From positions 186,001-250,000 of the forward strand of contig NZ_VFID01000014.1 in the NCBI RefSeq assembly GCF_006542425.1: DNA of 64,000 bases, read 5' to 3'. This document shows, piece by piece, positions 39,155 through 48,269 of this stretch. A program made the position numbers and the translations under genes. The number at the start of each line of letters is the position of its first letter. Position 1 is the first letter of the stretch. The notes under the pieces were generated by a model. The model made no database searches and was not told the origin of the DNA. It saw nothing but the letters and a program-made list of their open reading frames with translations. Source of the stretch: Pseudoxanthomonas sp. z9. Its GTDB lineage: Bacteria; Pseudomonadota; Gammaproteobacteria; Xanthomonadales; Xanthomonadaceae.

Positions 39155-40354
39155 TCAGTCCTTCAGCACCCCGAGCTCCCGCCCGATGCGGGTGAACGCC
39201 TCGATTGCGCGATCCAGGTGCTCGCGGGTATGCGCCGCGCTCATCTGGGTGCGGATGCGGGCCTGGCCCTTGCCGACCACCGGGAAGAAGAAGCCGATGG
39301 CGTAGATGCCTTCTTCCAGCAGGCGCGCGGCGAAGCGTTGTGCCAGCGGCGCGTCGTACAGCATCACCGGACAGATCGGATGCACACCCGGCTTGATGTC
39401 GAAGCCCGCGGCGCCCATGCGCTCACGGAAATAGCGGGTGTTTTCCTGCAACTGCTCGCGCAGGTCACCGGCCGAGGACAGCATCTCGAAGGCCTTGATG
39501 CCGGCCGCGACCACGTGCGGCGGCAGCGAGTTGGAGAACAGGTAGGGGCGTGAGCGCTGGCGCAACAGCTCGATCACTTCCTTCTTCGCGGTGGTGAATC
39601 CGCCCAGCGCACCGCCCATCGCCTTGCCGAGGGTGCCGGTGAAGATGTCGATGCGGTCCAGGACGCCCTTCACCTCGGCCGAACCACGGCCAGTGGTGCC
39701 GAGGAAACCGGTGGCGTGGCATTCGTCGATGTGCACCAGTGCGTTGTACTTCTTCGCCAGCGCGGTGATCTCGTCGAGCGGGGCGATGAAGCCGTCCATC
39801 GAGAACACGCCGTCGGTGGTGATCAGTTTGGTCCGGCAGCCGGCGGCATCGGCGGCCTGCAACTGCGCCTCCAGATCGGCCATGTCGCAGTTGGCGTAGC
39901 GGAAGCGCTTGGCCTTGCACAGGCGCACCCCATCGATGATCGAGGCGTGGTTGAGCGCGTCGGAAATGATGGCGTCGTTCTCGTCCAGCAGCGGTTCGAA
40001 CAGGCCTCCATTGGCATCAAAACAGGCCGCGTAAAGGATGGTGTCCTCGGTGCCGAAGAAATCGGCGATGGTCTTTTCCAGTTGCTTGTGCAGATCCTGG
40101 GTGCCGCAGATGAAGCGCACCGAGGCCATGCCGAAGCCATGGCTGTCGAGCGCCTGCTTGGCGGCGGCGATCACGTCGGGATGATCGGCCAGGCCGAGGT
40201 AATTGTTGGCGCAGAAATTCAGCACCGTGCGTCCATCGGCCAGAGTGATCTCGGCCGATTGCGGACTGGTGATGATGCGCTCGGACTTGAACAGGCCCTG
40301 CGCCTGCAGGTTCTCCAGCTCGGCGGCGTAGCGGGCGGTCAGCGATTCGGACAT
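39155..40354 (-). CDS. kbl: 2-Amino-3-ketobutyrate CoA ligase (glycine C-acetyltransferase)
   Basis: A 399-residue PLP enzyme of the alpha-oxoamine synthase family. It converts 2-amino-3-ketobutyrate and CoA to glycine and acetyl-CoA, the second step of threonine degradation. The N-terminal [13 protein letters not shown], the [13 protein letters not shown] motif and the PLP-lysine region [14 protein letters not shown] near 240 are all Kbl-like. Its partner tdh is in the window at 47029, not adjacent. TAAAAT at 40383-40388 on the minus strand could be its -10. Confidence 0.97.
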   Translation of the reverse strand: MSESLTARYAAELENLQAQGLFKSERIITSPQSAEITLADGRTVLNFCANNYLGLADHPDVIAAAKQALDSHGFGMASVRFICGTQDLHKQLEKTIADFFGTEDTILYAACFDANGGLFEPLLDENDAIISDALNHASIIDGVRLCKAKRFRYANCDMADLEAQLQAADAAGCRTKLITTDGVFSMDGFIAPLDEITALAKKYNALVHIDECHATGFLGTTGRGSAEVKGVLDRIDIFTGTLGKAMGGALGGFTTAKKEVIELLRQRSRPYLFSNSLPPHVVAAGIKAFEMLSSAGDLREQLQENTRYFRERMGAAGFDIKPGVHPICPVMLYDAPLAQRFAARLLEEGIYAIGFFFPVVGKGQARIRTQMSAAHTREHLDRAIEAFTRIGRELGVLKD

Positions 40355-40417
40355 GGACGGCTCGGGGACGGAGGAAGCCGCCATTTTACCGGTCTCCGCC
40401 GCGTCCCTGCCGGTGTC

Positions 40418-40432
40418 ATGCCTATGCGGCAT
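40418..40432. promoter_or_regulatory. Small inverted repeat in the kbl-porin divergent region
   Basis: ATGCC-TATGC-GGCAT is a 5-bp dyad about 90 bases before the porin start and 64 from the kbl start, in an otherwise featureless 168-base gap. It might be an operator for the porin/sulfate operon or for kbl, but the evidence is only the symmetry. Confidence 0.25.
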
Positions 40433-40522
40433 AAGAACCGGTCCGCAAGTCATTTCCCGGGCGCGTTGTGCATCCGCAGCATCAACGGTTCCGGTCGAAA
40501 GACCACACACGGAAACCTTGCG

Positions 40523-41983
40523 ATGCGCGGACACGGGCAGGCGGTGCGGACGGACAGGCGGCTCACGCGGTTGACGGCCGCGCTGCTGTGTTCGCTGGCG
40601 CTGCCGGCGGTCGCGCAGCAGCACACACCCACGGTGGAGGAACTGCAGCAACGCCTGGAGGCGCTGGAGCGCCGGCTGGGCAGTACCACCGCGGAAGCCG
40701 GCGTGGGCGAGGTGGGGCTGGCGGATCTGGACCAGCGCCTGCGGGTGCTGGAGCGGCGCCTGGAACTGCAACAGGAAGAACAGGTGGCCAAGACCAAGGA
40801 GGCGCCGGTCATCGCGGTCAACGACAAGGGCGCCTCGTTCAAGTCCGCCGGCGGCGACTACGAGATCCGGCTGCGCGGGCTGATCCAGGGCGATGGGCGG
40901 TTCTTCCTCGATGATCACGCGCCGACGCAGAACGACACCTTCCTGCTGCGCACCGCGCGGCCGACGATCGAAGGCTCGCTGGGCAGGCTGGTCGGGTTCC
41001 GGCTGACGCCGGAGTTCGCGGGCGACAACGCGAGCATCGTCGATGCCTACGTGGACCTTCGCTTCAACCCCGCCTACACCCTGCGGGTCGGCAAGTTCAC
41101 CTCGCCGGTGGGCCTGGAACGGCTGCAATCGTCTTCTGCGCTTTCGGCGGTGGAACGTTCGCTCCCCAGCGAACTGGCGCCCAACCGCGACATTGGCGTA
41201 CAGCTCCAGGGCGAAGTCGCCGAGGGCCGCTTCAGCTATGCGCTGGGCGTGTTCAACGGGACAGTCGATGGCCGCGACGCGGTCACCAGCAATCCGGACA
41301 ACGAGTTCGAGTACGCAGGCCGGGTGTTCTTCGAGCCGTTCCGCAACGATGCCAGCGCATTGTCCGGGCTGGGTTTCGGGTTGGGCGCGAGCATCGGTGA
41401 CAAGCGCGGCGCCGGCAACAACTTCCTGCCGCGCTATCGCACGGCGGGGCAGGCGCAGTTCTTCGCCTACCGTTCGGTCGTGAATGCGGACGGCGAGCAC
41501 TTCCGGCTGTCGCCTCAGGCCTATTACTACCTGGGTCGCTTCGGTCTGCTGGGCGAATACATCCAGTCGCGCCAGGAGGTCGTGGTCGCCAGCGGGGTGA
41601 ACGCGGGACGCCGCGACAAGCTGGAGAACACCGCCTGGCAGGCGACCGCGCAGTGGGTGCTGACCGGGGAGGACGCCAGCTACCGCGGGGTGGTCAAACC
41701 ATCGCGTCCGTTCCGTCCGGGCGAGGAGGGCTGGGGCGCGTTCGAACTGGTTGCCCGTTACGGCGCCCTCGACATCGATGACGATGCGTTTCCGCTGTTC
41801 GCCGATGCTGCCACGTCGGCGCGGCAGGCGCGCAACTGGACGCTGGGCCTGAACTGGTACCTGACCAGCAATCTCAAGCTCGTCTTCAACTACCTGGACA
41901 CCACTTTCAAGGGCGGCACCGCCAATGCCGCCGACCGCGAGGACGAGAAGGCAATCTTCTCTCGCCTACAGGTCGCCTTCTGA
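40523..41983 (+). CDS. OprO/OprP-type anion porin with N-terminal coiled coil
   Basis: A 486-residue outer membrane porin. A signal peptide ([13 protein letters not shown], cleavage near 32) is followed by two short heptad-like coiled-coil segments ([31 protein letters not shown]). A 16-strand-type barrel of the phosphate-selective porin O/P family follows, ending with Phe (LQVAF). The ATG at 40523 gives the signal peptide. The gene ends 13 bases before sbp and is probably cotranscribed with the sulfate ABC genes, suggesting it admits sulfate. The specificity is inferred from context. Confidence 0.88.
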   Translation: MRGHGQAVRTDRRLTRLTAALLCSLALPAVAQQHTPTVEELQQRLEALERRLGSTTAEAGVGEVGLADLDQRLRVLERRLELQQEEQVAKTKEAPVIAVNDKGASFKSAGGDYEIRLRGLIQGDGRFFLDDHAPTQNDTFLLRTARPTIEGSLGRLVGFRLTPEFAGDNASIVDAYVDLRFNPAYTLRVGKFTSPVGLERLQSSSALSAVERSLPSELAPNRDIGVQLQGEVAEGRFSYALGVFNGTVDGRDAVTSNPDNEFEYAGRVFFEPFRNDASALSGLGFGLGASIGDKRGAGNNFLPRYRTAGQAQFFAYRSVVNADGEHFRLSPQAYYYLGRFGLLGEYIQSRQEVVVASGVNAGRRDKLENTAWQATAQWVLTGEDASYRGVVKPSRPFRPGEEGWGAFELVARYGALDIDDDAFPLFADAATSARQARNWTLGLNWYLTSNLKLVFNYLDTTFKGGTANAADREDEKAIFSRLQVAF

Positions 41984-41996
41984 TCAGGAGATTCCC

Positions 41997-43016
41997 ATGA
42001 GCCACCATTCCCTGCGACGCCACCTGCGCACCCTGTTGATCGCCTTCGGCCTGACCGTGGCCGCCGTGGCCGGCGCGCGCGACGTGAAACTGCTGAACGT
42101 TTCCTACGATCCCACCCGCGAGTTCTATCGCGAGTTCAATGCCGCCTTTGCCAAGGAGTGGCAGCAGAAGAAAGGCCAGAAGGTCGAAATCGAGACCTCG
42201 CACGGCGGCTCCGGCAAGCAGGCGCGCGCGGTCATCGACGGGCTGGAAGCCGACGTGGTGACGCTGGCGCTGGCCTACGACGTGGATTCCATCGCCCAGC
42301 GTGCGCGCCTGTTTCCGGCCAACTGGCAATCGCGTTTGCCGGAGAACAGCGCGCCTTACACGTCCACCATCGTGTTCCTGGTGCGCAAGGGCAATCCGAA
42401 GAAAATCAAGGACTGGGTGGATCTGGTGAAGCCGGGCACCTCGGTGATCACGCCGAACCCGAAGACGTCGGGCGGCGCGCGCTGGAACTACCTCGCGGCC
42501 TGGGCCTATGGCCTGAAGATCTTCAAGGGCGACGAAGCCAAGACCCGCAATTTCGTGCGCGCACTGTTCCGCAACGTGCCGGTGCTGGACACCGGCGCGC
42601 GCGGCGCCACCACCACCTTTGTCCAGCGCGGCATCGGCGATGTGCTGCTGGCGTGGGAGAACGAAGCCTTCCTGTCGATCGAGGAACTGGGTCCGGACAA
42701 GTTCGACATCGTGGTGCCGTCGCTGTCTATCCTGGCCGAGCCGCCGGTGGCGCTGGTCGACAAAAATGTCGACAAGCACGGTACCCGCGAGGCCGCGCAG
42801 GCCTACCTGCAGTTCCTGTACTCGCCGACCGGGCAGCGATTGGCGGCCAAGCACTACTACCGGCCCCGCTATCCGCAGTACGCGGCGCCGGCCGACGTGG
42901 CGCGGTTCCCGAAGCTGGAACTGGTGACCATCGACAAGGTGTTCGGTTCGTGGGCCAAGGCCCAGGCCACCCACTTCGCCGATGGCGGGGTATTCGATCA
43001 GATCCAGGCGAAGTGA
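41997..43016 (+). CDS. sbp: Sulfate-binding periplasmic protein
   Basis: A 339-residue binding protein of the Sbp/CysP family that delivers sulfate to the CysTWA transporter. A signal peptide ends at about residue 27 (VAAVAGA|RD). Family motifs are [33 protein letters not shown], and [22 protein letters not shown] precedes the ATG at 41997. Second gene of the porin-sbp-cysT-cysW-cysA run. Confidence 0.96.
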   Translation: MSHHSLRRHLRTLLIAFGLTVAAVAGARDVKLLNVSYDPTREFYREFNAAFAKEWQQKKGQKVEIETSHGGSGKQARAVIDGLEADVVTLALAYDVDSIAQRARLFPANWQSRLPENSAPYTSTIVFLVRKGNPKKIKDWVDLVKPGTSVITPNPKTSGGARWNYLAAWAYGLKIFKGDEAKTRNFVRALFRNVPVLDTGARGATTTFVQRGIGDVLLAWENEAFLSIEELGPDKFDIVVPSLSILAEPPVALVDKNVDKHGTREAAQAYLQFLYSPTGQRLAAKHYYRPRYPQYAAPADVARFPKLELVTIDKVFGSWAKAQATHFADGGVFDQIQAK

Positions 43017-43053
43017 GCATGCAGCGGGAGTGCCAGCCGCGCGGAGACGATGA

Positions 43054-43914
43054 ATGGCCGCGGTGATCGACGCGCGGACGAGGCCGGTGCGCCGTCGCCG
43101 GATCATCCCCGGCTTCGGCCTCAGTCTCGGCTACACGCTGGCCTGGCTGGGCCTGATCGTGCTGATTCCGCTGGTGGGCGTGTTCGTCAAGGCGAGCGGC
43201 CTGGGCCTGGATGGCCTGTGGCGGATCTGGACCGAGCCACGCGTGCTGTCGGCGCTGTGGGTGAGCTTTGGCACCGCGCTGGCGGCGGCGGCGTTCAACG
43301 CGGTGATGGGGACGTGGGTGGCATGGGTATTCGTGCGCTACCGGTTCCCCGGCAAGCGCCTGTTCGACGCGATGATCGATCTGCCGTTCGCGCTGCCGAC
43401 CGCGGTGGCCGGCATCGCGCTCACCGCGCTGTACGGACCCACCGGTTGGCTGGGCCGCTGGCTGGAAGTGGCGGGAGTGAAAGTGGCCTATACCCCGCTG
43501 GGCATCACCGTGGCGTTGGTGTTCATCGGCCTGCCGTTCGTGGTGCGGGTGGTGCAGCCGGTGCTGGCCGAAACCGAGCGCGAACTGGAGGAGGCCGCCG
43601 CGACCCTGGGCGCCAATCGCTGGCAGACCATCCGCCGCGTCGTGTTGCCGGGCCTGTGGCCGGCGGTACTGGCCGGATTCGCGCTGGCGTTCGCGCGCGG
43701 GGTCGGCGAGTACGGTTCGGTGATCTTCATCGCCGGCAACCTGCCTGGCGTATCCGAGATCGCGCCGTTGCTGATCACCATCAAGCTGGAGGAATTCGAC
43801 TACGCCGGCGCGACCGCGATCGCCGCGGCGATGCTGCTGCTGTCGTTCGTCCTGCTGCTGGCGATCAACAGCCTGCAATCGCGGCTGGCGCGCACCGCGC
43901 GGAGCCAGGGATGA
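43054..43914 (+). CDS. cysT: Sulfate ABC transporter permease CysT
   Basis: A 286-residue inner membrane permease with about six helices. It has the ABC-permease EAA loop (EEAAATLGANRWQTIRRVVLPGL) that contacts the ATPase. GGAG at 43043 fits the ATG at 43054 rather than the out-of-frame ATG 4 bases earlier. Its TGA overlaps the cysW ATG. Confidence 0.96.
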   Translation: MAAVIDARTRPVRRRRIIPGFGLSLGYTLAWLGLIVLIPLVGVFVKASGLGLDGLWRIWTEPRVLSALWVSFGTALAAAAFNAVMGTWVAWVFVRYRFPGKRLFDAMIDLPFALPTAVAGIALTALYGPTGWLGRWLEVAGVKVAYTPLGITVALVFIGLPFVVRVVQPVLAETERELEEAAATLGANRWQTIRRVVLPGLWPAVLAGFALAFARGVGEYGSVIFIAGNLPGVSEIAPLLITIKLEEFDYAGATAIAAAMLLLSFVLLLAINSLQSRLARTARSQG

Positions 43915-44873
43915 GCGAGGCCATATCCGCCGTGATCCCGCTGCCGCATGATTCCCTTGCCGAGGTTTCGTCCGAAGCCAGGGCGCACCGCAGGCGATCG
44001 GCAACCACCGAACCGCGCTGGGCGCTGCTGCTGCTGATCGCCGGCGCGCTGGGTTTCCTGCTGGCGTTCCTGCTGCTGCCGCTGCTGCTGGTGTTCGTGG
44101 AAGCGCTGCGCGGCGGATGGACAGCGTTCCTCACCGCGATCCGCGAGCCCGATGCGCTGGCGGCGATCCGGTTGACCCTGCTGGTCACCGCCATCGTGGT
44201 ACCGCTGAACCTGGTGTTCGGCGTCGCTGCGGCTTGGGCGGTCAGCAAGCACGAGTTTCCCGGCAAGCGCTGGCTGGTGACATTGATCGATCTGCCGTTC
44301 GCGGTCTCGCCGGTGGTGGCAGGCCTGATCTTCGTGCTGATCTTCGGTGCGCAGGGCTGGGCCTGGCCGCTGATCGACGAGGGCTGGCGTTTCTCGCTGC
44401 CGCTGGTGGGCGAGGTGACGCTGCAGTTGCCGAAGATCATCTTCGCCCTGCCGGGCATCGTGCTGGCGACGATCTTCGTGACCTTTCCCTTCATCGCGCG
44501 CGAACTTATGCCGTTGATGGAGCAACAGGGCACCGACGAGGAGCTGGCCGCGCTCAGCCTTGGCGCCAGCGGCTGGCAGGCATTCTGGCGGGTGACCCTG
44601 CCCAACATCCGTTGGGCGTTGCTGTATGGCGTGCTGCTGTGCAGTGCGCGCGCGATGGGTGAGTTCGGCGCGGTGTCGGTGGTGTCCGGGCATATCCGCG
44701 GGCGCACCAACACGCTGCCGCTGCACGTGGAAATCCTCTACAACGAATACGCCTACAGCGCCGCGTTCGCCGCCGCGTCACTGCTGGCGCTGTCCGCGCT
44801 GGTGACGCTGGCGCTGAAGTCGTACCTGGAATGGCGCCACGGCGAGGCGCTGGCCGCCAATCATCGGCACTGA
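43911..44873 (+). CDS. cysW: Sulfate ABC transporter permease CysW
   Basis: A 320-residue permease partner of CysT with about six helices and the EAA-type loop EELAALSLGASGWQAFWRVTLP. The first 35 or so residues form a non-membrane N-terminal extension. The start overlaps the cysT stop (ATGA), so the two are translationally coupled. The frame is open far upstream as a shadow of cysT, so the overlapping ATG decides the start. Confidence 0.96.
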   Translation: MSEAISAVIPLPHDSLAEVSSEARAHRRRSATTEPRWALLLLIAGALGFLLAFLLLPLLLVFVEALRGGWTAFLTAIREPDALAAIRLTLLVTAIVVPLNLVFGVAAAWAVSKHEFPGKRWLVTLIDLPFAVSPVVAGLIFVLIFGAQGWAWPLIDEGWRFSLPLVGEVTLQLPKIIFALPGIVLATIFVTFPFIARELMPLMEQQGTDEELAALSLGASGWQAFWRVTLPNIRWALLYGVLLCSARAMGEFGAVSVVSGHIRGRTNTLPLHVEILYNEYAYSAAFAAASLLALSALVTLALKSYLEWRHGEALAANHRH

Positions 44874-44882
44874 GGCAGAAGC

Positions 44883-45953
44883 ATGGGCATCACCATCGAA
44901 CACGTGGGCAAGCAATTCGGCGATTACGCGGCGCTGCAGGACATCCGGCTGGAGGTGCGGCAGGGCGAACTGCTGGCGCTGCTGGGCCCCTCCGGATCCG
45001 GAAAAACCACGCTGCTGCGGATCATCGCCGGACTGGAACATGCCGATCGCGGACGCGTGCTGCTGGACGGCGAAGATGCGGCTGGTTTGAGCGTGCAGGC
45101 GCGGCGTGCCGGTTTCGTGTTCCAGCACTATGCGCTGTTCCGCCACCTCGACGTGGCCGACAACATCGCCTTCGGCCTGCGGGTCCGGCGTGGGGCGCAG
45201 CGCTGGCCGGAAGCGCGCATCCGGGCGCGCGTCGAGGAATTGCTGGCGCTGGTGCAACTGGAAGGACTGGCCGGGCGCTATCCCGCGCAGTTGTCCGGCG
45301 GCCAGCGGCAGCGGGTGGCGCTGGCGCGCGCGCTGGCGATCGAACCGCGCGTGCTGCTGCTGGACGAACCGTTTGGCGCGCTTGACGCGCAGGTCCGTCG
45401 GGATCTGCGCCGCTGGCTGCGCGAACTGCACGATCGCACCGGCCTGACCACGCTGTTCGTGACCCACGATCAGGAGGAGGCGCTGGAACTGGCGGACCGG
45501 GTGGCGATCCTCAACGGCGGCAAGCTGGAGCAGGTGGGTACGCCAGCAGAGGTCTACGACGCGCCGGCATCGCCCTTCATCTATTCCTTCGTCGGTGCGG
45601 TGAACCGGTTGCCGGCGCGCTGGCAGGGCGGAGAACTGCACGCGGAAGGCGTCCCCTTGCCGGTAGCCGGGCACGCACGCGGAGAAGGCCCGGCGGAAGT
45701 GTTCGTGCGTCCGGAGGATCTGCGCATCGATGCAGCCGGCCGTGGCTGGCCGGCCACGGTGGTGTCGGGCCAGCGCAACGGACCGCGCCTGCGCCTGCGG
45801 GCGCAATTGACGGCTTCCCGCCAGGAAGTCGAGGTGGAACTGCCGGCCCACGAGCAGGCACGTGCGGTCGGTGAGCACCTGCACCTGGTGCCGGCGCGAT
45901 TCGGCTGGTTTCCGACGCCGGCGGGCTGGGAGGAGGGCGCTTCGGGCACTTGA
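44883..45953 (+). CDS. cysA: Sulfate ABC transporter ATPase CysA
   Basis: A 356-residue ATP-binding subunit. Walker A is [12 protein letters not shown] (35-46), the Q-loop follows in [16 protein letters not shown], the signature is [15 protein letters not shown], and Walker B is [14 protein letters not shown]. The C-terminal about 110 residues form a CysA/TOBE-type regulatory domain. GAGG precedes the ATG, 9 bases after cysW. Last gene of the sulfate operon. Confidence 0.96.
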   Translation: MGITIEHVGKQFGDYAALQDIRLEVRQGELLALLGPSGSGKTTLLRIIAGLEHADRGRVLLDGEDAAGLSVQARRAGFVFQHYALFRHLDVADNIAFGLRVRRGAQRWPEARIRARVEELLALVQLEGLAGRYPAQLSGGQRQRVALARALAIEPRVLLLDEPFGALDAQVRRDLRRWLRELHDRTGLTTLFVTHDQEEALELADRVAILNGGKLEQVGTPAEVYDAPASPFIYSFVGAVNRLPARWQGGELHAEGVPLPVAGHARGEGPAEVFVRPEDLRIDAAGRGWPATVVSGQRNGPRLRLRAQLTASRQEVEVELPAHEQARAVGEHLHLVPARFGWFPTPAGWEEGASGT

Positions 45954-46089
45954 CGGCGACGATTGTTGCATCGCAATATCCGGCTGACGGTTAAAAAACC
46001 GTAAACACGTGCTGCATGCACGTGTCCAAGGTCGGAGTGGGACCGGCCTGCGCGATCAACACGCCGATACCAACCTGGAGAGAGCCCGG

Positions 46090-46899
46090 ATGAAGCCAGT
46101 CAAATTGTGCACCGCCCTTGCCGTCGCCCTGCTGGCGGCGGTTCCGTTTGTTTCGTTTGCGCAGGAGGCCGCGGCGGAAGTCGAGGCCGAGCCCGAGTCC
46201 CCTGTCACCTGGTCGGTCGCCGTCACCACCGACTACGTGTTCCGTGGCGTGTCCCAGACCGATGAAGGCCCGGCATTCCAGCCCGGCCTGACCTACACCG
46301 CGCCGTTCGGCCTGTACGTGGGCGTGTGGGGTTCCAACGTCGACTTCGGCGATCCTGACCCGGAAGCCGGCCTGCGTGGCCCGAACTTCGAACTCGACGC
46401 TTTCGTCGGCTACAGCTACGACTTCAACGACAGCTGGAACCTCGACGTCAGCGCGGTCCGCTACACGTACCACGGCGCCAGCTCCGGCGTGCCGAGCGGC
46501 GACTACAACGAGTACATCGCCAAGCTCACCTGGGCCGGCCCGGTGGAAATCTCCGGCATGCTCGCCTACGCGCCGGACTACGGTGATCTGACCCCGAAGG
46601 CCAAGGAAAGCTACGCCAACTTGGCCGCCGCCTACGACATTGGCGAGAGCGGCTTCTCGGTGGGCGCCTCGGTGGGCTACACCTCGATCGACAATGGCGA
46701 GGAGTGGATCGATGGCGAGCGTTTCAACTATGGCGTCACCGATTACTTCGATGGCGCGCTGACGCTGAACAAGACCTTCGGTCCGGCGACCGCGACCCTC
46801 GGTTACTACACGACCTTCGGTTCCGATGCCGACGTGCTGAAGGCCGATGGCGACATCTACGACAACCGGGTCGCGCTGACCATCAGCATCGGCAACTAA
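46090..46899 (+). CDS. TIGR02001-type outer membrane beta-barrel protein
   Basis: A 269-residue protein with a signal peptide (LAVALLAAVPFVSFAQ, cleavage near 25) and a short acidic spacer. A beta-barrel follows, opening with WSVAVTTDYVFRGVSQTDEGPAFQPG, the hallmark of the conserved proteobacterial TIGR02001 family. The family has no settled function. The frame starts earlier at 46009, but the ATG at 46090 gives the signal peptide and follows GGAGAG. It is monocistronic, with its own terminator. Confidence 0.9.
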   Translation: MKPVKLCTALAVALLAAVPFVSFAQEAAAEVEAEPESPVTWSVAVTTDYVFRGVSQTDEGPAFQPGLTYTAPFGLYVGVWGSNVDFGDPDPEAGLRGPNFELDAFVGYSYDFNDSWNLDVSAVRYTYHGASSGVPSGDYNEYIAKLTWAGPVEISGMLAYAPDYGDLTPKAKESYANLAAAYDIGESGFSVGASVGYTSIDNGEEWIDGERFNYGVTDYFDGALTLNKTFGPATATLGYYTTFGSDADVLKADGDIYDNRVALTISIGN

Positions 46900-46920
46900 G
46901 TTTGTCGCATGCGGGAAAAG

Positions 46921-46949
46921 AAAAAGGGCGCCGCGAGGCGCCCTTTTTT
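46921..46949 (+). terminator. Intrinsic terminator after the TIGR02001-type gene
   Basis: Arms AAAGGGCGCC/GGCGCCCTTT close on a GCGA tetraloop and run into TTTTTT, 24 bases after the stop codon. Confidence 0.95.
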
Positions 46950-47002
46950 GCCGTTGGTTGTTGCGAAGCACCTTCGGTGCTTGCCCCCATCCGCCTTCGG
47001 CA

Positions 47003-47026
47003 CCTTCCCCCGCTCGCGGGGGAAGG
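47003..47026. repeat. Perfect C/G-rich inverted repeat at the end of tdh
   Basis: Eleven-bp arms (CCTTCCCCCGC/GCGGGGGAAGG) around TC lie 2 bases past the tdh stop. They may terminate or protect the tdh transcript. The right half with its flank (CCGCTCGCGGGGGAAG) recurs at about 61907-61922, so this is a dispersed element and not just a local hairpin. Confidence 0.65.
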
Positions 47027-47028
47027 AA

Positions 47029-48063
47029 TCAGGTCCAGCTCAGTACGACCTTGCCGGCCTTGCCGGCTTCCATCAGGTTGAAACCCTTCTGGAACTCGTC
47101 GATCGGCAACTGATGGGTCAACACCTTGCCCAGCGGGAAGCCGGACAGCACCAGTTGGGTCATCTTGTACCAGGTCTCGTACATCTTGCGGCCGTAGATG
47201 CCCTGCACGGTCAGGCCCTTGAAGATGATCCGATCCCAGTCCACGCCGGCGCCCTTGGGCAGGATGCCGAGCAGGGCGATCTTGCCGCCGTGGTACATGC
47301 AGTCGAGCATGTCGTTGAACGCGCGCGGGTTGCCGCTCATTTCCAGGCCCACGTCGAAACCTTCCATGTGCAGGTCGGCCATCACCTCCTTGAGCGAGGT
47401 GTTGGCGACGTTGACCACGCGGGTGGCGCCCATGTCGGCGGCCAGTTTCAGGCGATAGTCGTTGACGTCGGTGACCACCACGTTGCGCGCGCCGATGTGC
47501 TTGCAGATGCCCGCGGCAATGATGCCGATCGGACCGGCGCCGGTGATCAGCACGTCCTCGCCGATGACGTCGAACTCCAGCGCGCAGTGCGCGGCGTTGC
47601 CGTAGGGATCGAAGAACGCGGCCAGCTCGCTGGGGATCTGGTCCGGAATCGGCCACAGGTTGCTGGCCGGCATCACCATGTACTCGGCGAATGCGCCGTC
47701 GCGGTTGACGCCGATGCCGACGGTGTTCGGGCACAGGTGCGGGCGCCCGCCGCGGCAGTTGCGGCAGTGCCCGCAGACGATGTGACCTTCGGCCGAGACG
47801 CGCTGGCCAACCGTGTAGCCGGTGACGCCGGGACCGATCTGGGCGATGCGGCCGACGAACTCGTGCCCGATCACCAGGCCCGGACGGATGGTGCGCTGGC
47901 TCCATTCGTCCCACAGGTAGATGTGCAGGTCGGTGCCGCAGATGGCGGTCTTCTCGAGCTTGATCAGCACTTCGTTCGGGCCGGGCTGCGGCACCGGCAC
48001 CTCTTCCAGCCAGATGCCCTTGGCCGCTTCGCGCTTGACCAGCGCCTTCATCATTTGCGTCAT
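47029..48063 (-). CDS. tdh: L-threonine 3-dehydrogenase
   Basis: A 344-residue zinc-dependent MDR dehydrogenase that oxidises threonine to 2-amino-3-ketobutyrate, the substrate of Kbl. The catalytic-zinc region is [13 protein letters not shown] and GHEFVG. The structural-zinc cysteines are in [15 protein letters not shown]. The NAD motif is [14 protein letters not shown]. The ATG at 48063 is used, but starts at 48054 or 48051 would match the E. coli N-terminus (MKAL) more closely. Confidence 0.96.
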   Translation of the reverse strand: MTQMMKALVKREAAKGIWLEEVPVPQPGPNEVLIKLEKTAICGTDLHIYLWDEWSQRTIRPGLVIGHEFVGRIAQIGPGVTGYTVGQRVSAEGHIVCGHCRNCRGGRPHLCPNTVGIGVNRDGAFAEYMVMPASNLWPIPDQIPSELAAFFDPYGNAAHCALEFDVIGEDVLITGAGPIGIIAAGICKHIGARNVVVTDVNDYRLKLAADMGATRVVNVANTSLKEVMADLHMEGFDVGLEMSGNPRAFNDMLDCMYHGGKIALLGILPKGAGVDWDRIIFKGLTVQGIYGRKMYETWYKMTQLVLSGFPLGKVLTHQLPIDEFQKGFNLMEAGKAGKVVLSWT

Positions 48064-48098
48064 GGAATGTGTTCCGGACCGGGACGGTGAGGGCGCGG

Positions 48099-48104
48099 AT
48101 TATA
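48099..48104 (-). promoter_or_regulatory. Candidate -10 element for tdh
   Basis: TATAAT on the minus strand lies 35 bases upstream of the tdh start in a GC-rich gap. No good -35 is seen at 16-18 bases, so the call is on the hexamer and position only. Confidence 0.45.
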
Positions 48105-48269
48105 CGCGGGCGGCCGGAACCGTATGGTAAGGCGCCGCCCGTGCGGGCTTTCGTTCCGTCGGGTGCCGGCGCGCGCGCGGGCGCCCACGGACCTAGGCCG
48201 AAAGTCATGGTCGGCCCGGCGGCCCCGACCGTTACAATCTAACGCTCATTTTTCCGAGGGGATGTACCC

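Noticed and set aside
40418..40432. A CysB-type site before the porin-sulfate operon
   Set aside because: The small dyad is there, but I cannot match it to a CysB consensus, so it is listed only as an unassigned inverted repeat.
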